This document shows positions 37,601 to 49,600 of a DNA stretch of 64,000 nt, in pieces; position 1 is the first letter of the stretch; each line of letters starts with the position of its first letter. The notes beneath the pieces were generated by a model. It was not told the DNA's origin and searched no databases. It worked only from the letters and a program-made list of their open reading frames with translations. Origin of the DNA: Echinometra lucunter (taxonomy: Eukaryota; Echinodermata; Echinoidea; Camarodonta; Echinometridae); assembly GCA_029962745.1 (NCBI GenBank), contig CM057161.1, positions 4,986,887 to 5,050,886 of the forward strand, given 5' to 3'. The translations under genes and the position numbers were made by a program.

Positions 37601-40600
37601 CAAGGACCCTTTCAGTAAATCAGTTAAAAAGGGAGTAACTGTCATGGTAACTGAACATTCCCATATTTGCACGAAGTCATCTTGATTTTGCGTGCGATAT
37701 GTGATGCATGCCCAAAGCCAGGCACTGAAAAAAAAAGTGACCTTTGACCGTGCAGGGAAGTTTAGGGTGGACTTTGGTGCTGCTCCTTTCAGTAGTTCTT
37801 TGGTCCGCACCTGGTCCGCACCTGGTCCGTTCCTGGTGCTCGTAAAAGCAACTCTAAAATAGGGCAGACTATTTTGGTCCGCGCCGTTCAGTAACTGAAA
37901 ATTTTATGACTTGGTGCGGACCTGGTCCGGACCAGTGATTTATTGAAAGGGGTATAGGTTGTTGAGGCTTGTGATGCTTGAACTTGCGGTCTCAAAACTA
38001 TGTGGTTATTGATACAGAAAACTTTCATCGGTTGGGGGTGATCATACACTAGTGTATGTGGTTATTGTGTGTGTGTGATTGAGGGATGGATGTCTTCCCT
38101 GTAAACACACGTTTTATGTCTCCATCCACTTTGAGGCAGTGCCAGAGGCATAATGTTCTGGAGTTGTCCGTCCATCTGTCCGTTTGTTTGTCCTTCCCAT
38201 GTTTTTTGTTTAATGTGATATCTTAACGATTTAAGTATTAACTTCAAACTTGATGATAACAGTCCATGTATTGGCAAAATGATTAAACAAGTAGAACACA
38301 ATGGTAATGCATTAATTACCAACAAGAATTTATTCGACCCAAATTTGTTTGAGCCTCCTTCTCCAGGAATATAAACTTACAATGCAAGATTATATGAATT
38401 CAATTAAATTCAATGAAACATTTTCTTCCAATTTCACTTGAGTTTTAAAATCATTTCTTCTTTTTTTTTTTTCATTTGAGTACAAGGATGTTTATTATAA
38501 GCGAATGTATTCTCAGCGTAATAATGACAACCATTGAGGTGCGCAGGGGTCACTAAGCATTATGACGTAAAGTCTGATGACAGTATTCATTGGTTAAACT
38601 TATACATATAAAACTTATTCATATAGTATAGGTATATAGGAGACACACTCACATTCATCTTATTTTTTCAAAAAATACTTGGATGTTGTAAGCCAGTTTG
38701 TAAACGAGCAATTCCACGTCGGAAAAACAGTCACCTTACTTCACATTTATAGCAAAAACAATCACTTTGATAGCTCTGAATAGCCAAATCTTTGAATTAA
38801 AAAAAGCTGGAACAATAAAGAATTCCACAATCTTAGTCTGTGTTGGTGTGATGCATGTTTGATTTTAAAAGACATCTTTGAAGCTTAAAATTGGCGCTTT
38901 TTTTCTGGTAATTCTGTTTCCGAGGTGTTATTCCACAATATCATGAATGTAAGAATAAAATTGTTGGAATGAAAGAGCTCACATGAAAGAATGGGTATAT
39001 TTACAGAGTATTAAATGGTGAGAAGGGAGGCAGAGTACAAAAGAGTACAGAAAGTCTAAAAATGTTGGTAACGGAATTACACCCTTACGTGGAATTGCCC
39101 AAATATGATCAGAGCATGAACAGATGAAGCTTGTCTGTAATAAAGATCTGAAACCTGACAGCACAAATACTTAATACGTCGTCATGATGAATTTCATTTA
39201 ATGTCATGTAATCATTCTATTTCTAACCATACACCAATGGTGCTTTCCATATTTCCCAGGTGAAAGTATTCTTTTCCAAACGGGGAGAAGAGCTATTCAT
39301 GAGGCACCTGTGTTGCACTTGGAGTGATTGTCCTCAATTAAACGAAAAGGGAACTCTCCATGTTTCAAATACATGTATATCAAGATATTTGGGGTCATGT
39401 GGGACATGTGCTAACTAAAAAATCTTTATTTCTATACAGATATTTAAAAAAAACAACTGTATTTCAGTGGTGTACATTAATTTCTTCCAAATTTTGTTAT
39501 GATAGCCCATATTATGCGTTCAATACCTTCAGCATTCTCCGTGATGTACAGGTATTTTGATTTTTCACTCTATTTATGACTGAACAAGGAAGTGATGTGG
39601 TTCATTTGATGTCTTCTGCATTATTTTGCCTCTTTGAGCAGTGATAGAGCCACTTATATTAATCATCCTGACAAAATATATAGAAGAAAGTGGATTTGTA
39701 GGTTTCATTTCTTCTGTGAATTATATATCTTATTTGAATGTATGATAATAATTGGGTCACCCTAGGCAGACATCATCTCTATTAAGATTATATGTTGAGA
39801 AGCTAACAGTAATATTGCATAATGAGTGTTTCGTACTTTGGATACTAATGCATTGACCTGGGGCAGACATTATCCCTGGCAGTGCGTATGGTAAAGTGAG
39901 AAAGTGATAAAGCATGTTTCTATTTTGATGTTGTACATTTTGTGTTCTGTTTGACAACAGATGGAGCCACTTGGGGCAGACTTTATCCCAGTGAATGTGG
40001 ATGGTGATGGTTTGAATCCTGACCATCTAGAACAGGTCCTGTCCAGATGGGATCCAGAGGATGCCAAGAAAGAAGGGTAAGATGAGACACACACATACAC
40101 ACACATACTAATAGGGTTAGAGAGATGGAAAGGGGAGGGGGAGCAGAGGAAAGGAAAGGAGAGGAAAGGAGAGTACAAGAGGAGGGGAGATGTGAGGAGA
40201 AAGAAGAGGAGAGAAGAAGAGGAGAGAAGAGAGGAGAAGAGAAAGAAGAGAGAAGAGAGAGAGAGAAGAAGAAAAGAGATAGAGAGAGAAAAGAGGAGGA
40301 GGGAGAGAGAGAGAAGAGAGAAGAAGAGAGAAAAGAGAAGAGGAGAAAAGAGAAGAGGAGAAAGAGAAAGAGGAAAGAGAGAAGAGAGAGAAGAGAAGAG
40401 AGGAGAAGAGAGAAGAGAGAAGAGGAGAAAAGAGATAAGAGAAAAAAAGAAAGAGAGGGAGAGGAGAGAAAGAGAAGAGAGGAGATGAGAGAGAGAAGAG
40501 ACGAGGGAGAGGAGAAGAGAGAAAAAAGAGAGAGAAATGAGAGCGAGGAGAGGAGAAAAGAGGAAGAGGAGAGAAGAGGAAGAGGGAGAGGAGCTGAGAA

Positions 40601-43600
40601 GAGGAGAGAAGGGAGAGAGAGAGAGAAGAGAGACGAGAGAGAGAAGAGAGAGAGAGCGCCTGAGAAGAGGGGAGAAGAAAGTGAAGAGAGAGGGGAGAGA
40701 AGAGAGAAGAGGAGTGGAGAGAAATGGAAGAGAGAAGGAGAGGAGAGAGAGAAGAGAAGAGGAGAGAAGAGAAAAGAAGGGGAGAGAAGAGAGAGAGAGA
40801 GAGAAGAGAGGAGAGAAGAGAGAAGAGAGAAGAGAAGAAGGAAAGGAGAATAAATCAGAGGTGAAAGGAAGAGGCTGTACATGTAGGCCAACTCTTAGTT
40901 TGTCATGGTCACAACCACCTGTGCACCTCTAAGGCGCGAGAGTGGGGGAAGGGTAGATAGCGGTTCATCTTGCGGACCCGTCATGTAGCCCCTATCGTTG
41001 GTAGAAATGGGTTAATTGCGGAAGAACAGCACAATGATTATAATTTCAGTGATCAAAAGGAATCAGTTCATGCCAACTTCATGCTGTAGCTCAATAAGGC
41101 TTTCTATTTCAATTTCTTCTTGTCTGATGGATTTATGATTGTACTTTGAAAGAACCCTTGAGTTGTTGATTTATTTCAGCTTATCCATTTATTTACCTGA
41201 CTTAAGGCTTCTCTACAGTTCACTCAAGTATGCAACTCTGATGATGTAGAATTTTTTTCCCAGAGCACTCTGTAATAAGACCATTATAAGTGGTTACTGT
41301 CATGTAGAGATGTATGGTCTGTTATCAAATAGTAAATCTCGAGTATTCACAGAAAAACTGCATTAAAAAAGAAAAGAAATATGATTCAATTTAAGGTTAT
41401 TATGTTCAGTCCCAGGGGTGTTTCTTAAAGCTGTGTGTAAAGTTGTGCATGACTTTAAGAACGACATAATTATGAACAGCGATATGGAATGCCCAAAGTT
41501 TTTCCTCTTGTTTTAACAAAGTGTGACTGTATTTCCCATAATCTCATTCAAACCTGTTGGCAAAAACTATATTTCACATTGAAATATTTTGTTAATAATG
41601 ATGTTACTCTGTATAGATATTTCAACTTAAGCTTATGTGATTAAGTATGATTGAGAATCCCATCTGGCTTCCATATTCAAGTCATTCTTAAGTTCATGCG
41701 TAACTTTGAGCACTGCTTTGTGAAACACCTCCCTGGTGGGAAGGAGGAGTATTTCTGAAGACGATCACAAACTTCTGGGGTTATCATGTCAACTGAATAC
41801 TTTAGCTATTTCAAAGACATTGTGCTCTTGAAGACAGATGCTGCTTTAAAATTTTGCTATAGATTTAATATGTTGAAGGAAATCTAGAGTACTTGAAAAA
41901 AATGTTTTTACAGGTCAGGGAAAGATAATATGGTCGTTGCGGTTTGTATTTAAGATGATATGGTCATTGGAAGTATTATATTTCAGATGATCTTGAATAC
42001 TTCAAGGAAATAGCACTTATAAGAAAAATGTCTGTTCAGATCTGGAGGTTATTTAGTGAAAGGTTATTACATGCAATTCATTTTCATTTAATTAAAAGTT
42101 TAAAATATATACATTGTACAACAATGACCCAAAGCTAAGCTCTGTTTTATTTTTTTACTATTTTTGCATTAGATCATGTATCCAGTTACTGTGAATGCTT
42201 TAAGGAAATGGCGCTCCAAACATGCTTTGTTCAGATTTTTAGTGTATGTTGTGAAAGGTTATTCATTAATGTAATTAGAAAGTTGTAATGTGTATTATAA
42301 AACAGGTTCAAGGATGTAGCCAATAGCGAGTGTGTATGCATGTCACGTGTTCATGCTTTGTGTTCATGCTTTAATTCCACGCAACCTTCCAGCCGTGCAT
42401 TTTTTGTGTGCAGCACTGTGCATTTTGGATGCATCACTTATCTCTAGGGCGTAAAAATGAGACACTGCGCCATGAAATACGCGTTCTTTCTAGAAGTCTA
42501 TCACAAGGATTTCGCGGATGTGCTTACTCAGGGGCGCATCACACTGGCTACGCTTGTGATGTCATAGAGAAAGCAGATGTTGCCTCCTTGTCTGTGCGAT
42601 CTGAGGAAATTTGGAGCGGTTTTTAACAAATATTTCCACTACAAAGTCTTACCTCCGACAGAATAATTATAATACAAATGATGCACAGATTAAATTCGTG
42701 ATATTAGTGGCGATGCAGGCATCTCGGGTATTTACAATATTATGCAAAAGCACATTGTAAATACCCTCGAGTGCGCTGCATCGCCACTAACACACTCACA
42801 TCCGTGCATTATTTGTATATTAAATCGCCCAGAGCTCAACTATATTTATTTTTACTATTTTCACATTAGATCAGGTATCAGATTAACTTGGCAATAGCAA
42901 TGTTACAAAANNNNNNNNNNNNNNNNNNNNNNNNNNNNNNNNNNNNNNNNNNNNNNNNNNNNNNNNNNNNNNNNNNNNNNNNNNNNNNNNNNNNNNNNNN
43001 NNNNNNNNNNNNNNNNNNNNNNNNNNNNNNNNNNNNNNNNNNNNNNNNNNNNNNNNNNNNNNNNNNNNNNNNNNNNNNNNNNNNNNNNNNNNNNNNNNNN
43101 NNNNNNNNNNNNNNNNNNNNNNNNNNNNNNNNNNNNNNNNNNNNNNNNNNNNNNNNNNNNNNNNNNNNNNNNNNNNNNNNNNNNNNNNNNNNNNNNNNNN
43201 NNNNNNNNNNNNNNNNNNNNNNNNNNNNNNNNNNNNNNNNNNNNNNNNNNNNNNNNNNNNNNNNNNNNNNNNNNNNNNNNNNNNNNNNNNNNNNNNNNNN
43301 NNNNNNNNNNNNNNNNNNNNNNNNNNNNNNNNNNNNNNNNNNNNNNNNNNNNNNNNNNNNNNNNNNNNNNNNNNNNNNNNNNNNNNNNNNNNNNNNNNNN
43401 NNNNNNNNNNTCAAACAGATAACAAAATGAAATCAACCCATTTGTGACAGGAATTATTTAAAGCCTAATTTGATCCGCTTTTTTTCTTCAAATTGGCAAC
43501 ACCAACATTTTTCTTTTATTGATACATTTTTCTTAGAAAAACATGTGTCTGAAATAAATATAAATTGACAGAATGTATGATGAGAAGTCATAAAGTTGCC

Positions 43601-46600
43601 AATTTGCAGGGAAAAATGGTGATTTTAATATTTTCACTGCATTGCCAATTTAAAGATTTTAATGCTTATTTTCCTTTAAAACAATTTCAGCTTCAAACAA
43701 CAAATATTGATGCAACAAAAATGGGCACAGTATGTGTAGAATTTTTTTGCTCTTTCTGCTCATGTTCAGGTATGATTTTTAGGACTCTGCATCAAAAGTT
43801 ATTAGACCAAACCACAAAATTTGGACCTTCTGTCACGACTGGGTTAAGAAATAGAACAGTGACTGACTTGAGTGTGATGCTCGACTTCTCAAAGGGAAAC
43901 ATGTCCACATTAGGTACGCCTGCAGCAAGCGAGATCAGAGTTGGTGGTCCAGTCATCAGCATCTCAGCTACAAGTATAAGAAGAATGACATACAAGTATG
44001 AATAATTAAAAATTAATTATCCAAACTTCACTTTGAGAGTAATTCTTCCCCTTTAACTCTTTATTTTCAGTCTTGCCTGTCAACCTTTGAAGCTACAAGT
44101 ATTAGAGGAATGACACACAAGTATGAATAATGAGAAACTAATTATCCAAACTTCACTTTGAGGGTGATTCTTCCCCTTCAACTCTTTATTTTCAGTTTTG
44201 CATTTGAACCTTTGCAAAAACAGGTAAAATTACATCTTACCTATTTTACACAATCATAAATACATGCATGTAACAAGAAGTTTGATAATACTCTTTCATA
44301 CAATTTTGTAGTGAATCTTCTCCTTCAACTTGTTAATATCAGATGATCCTTTTAAAAACAGAGCCATTAGCTGACAAGGGCAGTCCAACCCATACTTTAC
44401 TGACCCCACGTAAGATTTTATTTTATACAACTCACTCCTAGATTCAATCAAATGATTGGTTGAGCGCCGTCACGTGTGATTCAGGTTTTGAGCCTTTCAC
44501 ACGTTTTTTTTCTTTTCTTAAAAGCGTGCATTAGTTTCCAGTCCTATCACACATATTTTTTTTTCTTTTAATCTTTTTTGTGTTGAAGAGTCGTTGCATA
44601 AAACAAATGATGCAAGTCTTCATTCGTTCATTATACAATCTATCCACTCTCGCTGAGGCTGTTTGCATCAACGGCTTCGTGCGGATAGATGCACCCAGCC
44701 TCAACTCAAGTGCAGATAGATCGTATAATGAACTCATGCGCATGCATCATTTGTATACTGTCCGATCACTGTATCAAGCTTTTTGCAATCATAGAGCTGG
44801 GATCGACCAAAATATCAGGTAAAATGATATTTTATGCCAGTGGATACTTACAATGCCATAATACAATTCTATAATACTTGGTAATGTACTATGGGACATT
44901 CAATGGACATTATACCACCTCTGTAAATCAGGGGTCAACACTAACAGGTGCCCGGGACACATAGGCCCCCCAAATTTAGGTCCAGAACCCCCCCCCCCCT
45001 CAAATTGTGCAATACATGTACATGCAGAGCCTGGAATTGTTGTTGTTGTTGTTGTTGGTGATGGTTAGATGGCGCTCTTCAATCTTATTAGATTATCTGC
45101 GCCACGTTCATACAAAGTTTGTTTCAATATTGTTGGCTTTCTTTCTTGTTCATTCAGGACCCTAATTAAATGGCATCAGGCCCCGCCTCTTTCGGATCAT
45201 TGGAAGGGGCCGATAAGGACCCGTTATCGCCATGATATTGACAACACTGTTGCATTATTCATATCTATTGCGCATATCATTTTTATTATGACACTTTGAT
45301 TTAATGCGCATTTGTCGCGCATTGATTTCGCATGTGGTAAGCTGATGCGTGTTATGTTTCATAACGTGTACAAACAAATGCTACTAGTTGGAAGCATCTT
45401 ACAAAATGAATTATTCATTTTTGATCATGAATATTGATGGATGCTTAGGTCGGCCTTCTAATGGATCTGGACAAAATGGCGGAGCTTTAGGGGCCTGGTG
45501 TGGACTCTGTGGAACATTGTGCATGTGCGTATGCCATTCTCTCCCATTTTTTTCCTCACTCAAGGGTAGAAAATCTGATTTTAGACTTAAATGGAATAAA
45601 ATTTGGGAACAAAAATACAACCAATGGTGAATCACAGGGGTGGGGGGCACATTCCCCCTAATAAAATTCAACATGGCATACAAATGTACTTGCAGATGGT
45701 AATTTTATGTCTTTTATTGTCCAAATTTTCTTGGATTCTTTTATATTTCATTATAAATCAAATATACAATGATTTTATAGAAAGGAAATTCCTGAACGAC
45801 AAAGCAGAAGGGTAAAAACACATCAATTTTGCTTTTCCTTGTCGGAGAGACTGCAAATATCCTTCATCTTAAATTTCACTTCGTACATGATCACTGGTAC
45901 ATTAACCTCAAAAAGGTAGACCTTACATGTTTATTTTCATATCCAGCGATAACAAAATATCTCAAAGACTCTGATGACAGTGTGTGGGGTTGAGATCCGT
46001 AAACAGAACTGACTTTCAGAACTGACTTTCAGGAAACAATCTTACATTTCTATTGCATATACCGTAAGTCAATACATGTACGGAATATGGCCTATGCAAC
46101 ATGAAATACCAAATTGTGCCATAATACACAATGTTATTTTTAATGTCGGTTGGTCAGCGGTCTAGATAAGTCCTGGTCTGGACACTCGCCAAGAATGACA
46201 TACAAAGTCAAGAGGCCAATGACATACAGTCTAGTGCTGGTGTAAATTGTTAGGCAAGCCTTGGAGGGATCCAATCATAAACGAAGAGGTGCCACACCAC
46301 ATTCAAGAGGAGCGTATGCTGATGAATACGATCAGGGGAAGACAGAAGAAATGATTGGGACACATAATGCATTATTAAAGCCTAATGATCAGGGTTATTA
46401 AGGCCATTTGGGTGGAAAGAAGTCTAAAGAGAGACCTCATAAAGGATTCTTTGATGATGTCATAAAGGGAATGTGGAGTAGCAGGCCAAAGAAAAATGAA
46501 GCGGTTGGCTCAAGACCATAGATCTTGGAGAGAAATTGTGGTAGAAATTTGTAGGGTCAACAGACACTGCCATATGACAGAAAATAATCCTTGTTGCTGA

Positions 46601-49600
46601 TGATACTGATAATAGTGATGATGATTTGCTAAGAGGTGCCCAACTTCCAAACACTGATGACTGTAAATCGATCATCAGTATAATGAATTATATATTACAT
46701 TCATTGTCTTTTACCATTCATTTATGCTTATTGTTCTATTTTTGTTTGTTTTCATGATGCTGCCCTAGATAAAAGCTTTTTGAGCCAAAAGCTTGGGCTA
46801 TTTTATGTGGTAACCAGCTACATCAAACAGTCTTGCACGCATACATATATACATACATACATACACCCATACATACAGTGTACATACATAATTATTTTCA
46901 GTATTAAAAACTCGAAACACTCTGTAACCACAATGAAATGCAAAGCTGTTTCAATAAAAAAAACCAGACCTATTGCACCACCAAAGCCATAAGATATTTA
47001 TTTTCCACTTGTGGACACTTCTATCTCAAGTGCCATATATTTTTGTTCCGCAACAAAAGAAAGCAGACATCTTAGATATCTTAACCTGTATTGCTTACAT
47101 TTCATTTTCTTAAGATATTGGAGCAATTATGCTATATTCTTATACCATACCTTAGTTTTGCATTGATTATTATTGTTATACATTTACTTTTGTATCTTTT
47201 ATAATCTGCAGGAGAAACAATATTTGTGATTGTAAGAGCCATCTAGTACAAAGGATAATATAAGTAATATTTATAAAAATGAAAACATACAAGTTACGTT
47301 CTGTAAATGCACTTGCTACATTTCTGTTTCTTTCTATGTTTTAAAACAAAATTATAATTGGTGCAAGACATGTATGTTTACGTTCGTTTGTATTTGCTTA
47401 TTTGTTGTTCCTGTTTTATTTCAGCTGTAATCTAATATGCATTCATGTATTTATTCTATGCCATGTAAATGTAACAAATTTCCATTTTTTTTATATGGAT
47501 AATAAATGAACCTTATGAACCCTTATGAACCTTAATACCGGAAAAAAAAAAATACAGCTGCAACTGAAGGCTTGTTCAGACACAAAGCAGTAAACCGCAT
47601 CCACAATACTGCGAAGTTGTGTACTTCATGAATGGCAAAAAAGGCCTAATGGAAATTAGGTGCATGTGTGGATATGTGTGACATACTAATAATGGTGGCT
47701 TCTTGTATAGCGCTCAGGTCCATCATGTCGTGACGCGCATGGCACTCTGACATTATTACCTCGGTCACAGCGTAGCAGCCAAATATGTAGCATTCTGGGA
47801 TATCGGGTCCCCTTTTACACTAGTTTGCAGGCGCAAAGCCTGGTCTCTCGAAACACGTGTATAGAGGTCTGTAAGAGACTGAAAGAGGTCAATGGGGATC
47901 ATGTGCTACGGCTGCTCCAGACCACTGACACAGCCACGTCTGGGCACATGGCAAGACCAAAATGTAATTTAGGAAAGTGTCAATTAGGGTCTGTGCCGGC
48001 AGACTACTTTTACACCTGGGTGGAGAGTGGCAAACATGGATTTTATGTCTGAACGAGAGTCAAGTGAATGTACCACTATACCACAACACCTCCACTCATC
48101 ACTCGTAAAGGTACCCATCATTGGGCATTAAACATGGACGAAATAGTGATTTTGAATTCTGTTGTCATCTCTCACTAATTGTGGATTCGCTGACAACCCG
48201 CACATTCTGAGTAGTTGGGTTACATACACCATCAACCAACCAACTTCATTCACAGTGCTGCGTCCGAGTCCGAGTTGTAAAACCAGAGTCCGAGTCCGAG
48301 TCATCAGCTCTGAGTCCGAGTCCGAGTCCGAGTCATAGCCTCAAAGTCCAGGTCCAAGTCCAAGTCATCACCTCAGAGTCAGAGTCCGAGTCCAAGTCCG
48401 AGTCCGAGTTCACGAGTTCGAGTCCAAAAAAAAAATCGAGTCCGAGTTACAAGTTAAGTTCACATTACATTGGACATCTTCCTGAACATGAAAACAAATT
48501 ACATCTACAGTGGAACCTCATAATAGAGAGTTCAGATATAATAAAACATTTGAAACAGCCCCTCCCCCCCCCTTCATGAGACAGTTTACCCTCGTCATAG
48601 AGTTACATGAAACTAAATGCCCTCAGCTCAGTAGGGGCGAGCTCAGTGTCCGACCTCAGGTACGTCCAACGCCCCAACCCAGAGGACGAGTGGTCGACCA
48701 ATGAAGCTCATATGTAATTATGCACGCGCAATTTTTGTAAGTTTTGCAACTGATATAAAAAGCAGCGTAGCTCATGCATACCAATCAGTGATGCTGCTGC
48801 GAACTAGCTGCTGTACGCTAGCGAGCATAAATTATGCATGCTCAGCTCATAGCTAGTGAAACCAGTAGGCCGCTGAATGTAAAACACACTGAATAAAGAG
48901 TAGTGGAGTACATTACAGTAGGCCTATACGTATTTTAATTCATCAAGCAATTCATCAAGCAACAATATACAAACAAAAATGTATTGAATGTCAATACTTT
49001 AGAAAAGGCGCAACACGCACGGCCACTACTGCTTGGACTCGTGCGTGACTCGTCGCACCAGTCACGATTTCTGGGACCGAGTCCGAGTCTGAGTCCAAGC
49101 GAGAAAAACTGGACTCGAGTCCGAGTCCATACTTGAGTCACGCAGCACGGTTCATTCATCAAGTAAAGCAATTACTCGGTCTCACAGACTGAAAGAATAT
49201 CATTCAAAATCCTCCTGGCTCTCTGTCATACATGTACGTGTACTTACTTAGGACATGAATCGGAGACGGCTTTCGCAGTCTAGCTATGGGGTTTAGAAAT
49301 CTATCGAAGTCCATTGTGATGGGCAGAACGGAGAAGTTATTATACTAGAACAGAATCAGTACCATAAGCATGAAGATCCAGTCATTCCACGTGGGTGTAG
49401 CGCTAAGCGGGAGTTGAATATGAGTATGAATGTGTTAGTACTAAAACTGAACTTCTGTTTGCAGATAAAGGGCAAAGTCAATCTGTGGTTACTGATGCAT
49501 TTCTTTAGCTGCCATTCTAATGCGTACAGTCTAAATACTATGTCAGATTCTGACTCAAGAATTAGAAAAAAAAAAGAATCTCACTATACAAATGAGAATG

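Noticed and set aside
24404..40076. Two separate head-to-head aminotransferase genes instead of one
   Set aside because: The plus-strand and minus-strand exons cover different, complementary parts of the protein, with matching phases, and the strand switch falls at N gaps; two genes would be expected to overlap in content.
40125..40932. Long Arg/Glu/Lys-rich open frames on plus and Ser/Leu/Phe-rich frames on minus (up to about 300 codons)
   Set aside because: They are translations of the polypurine tract; composition follows the repeat and no family pattern is present.
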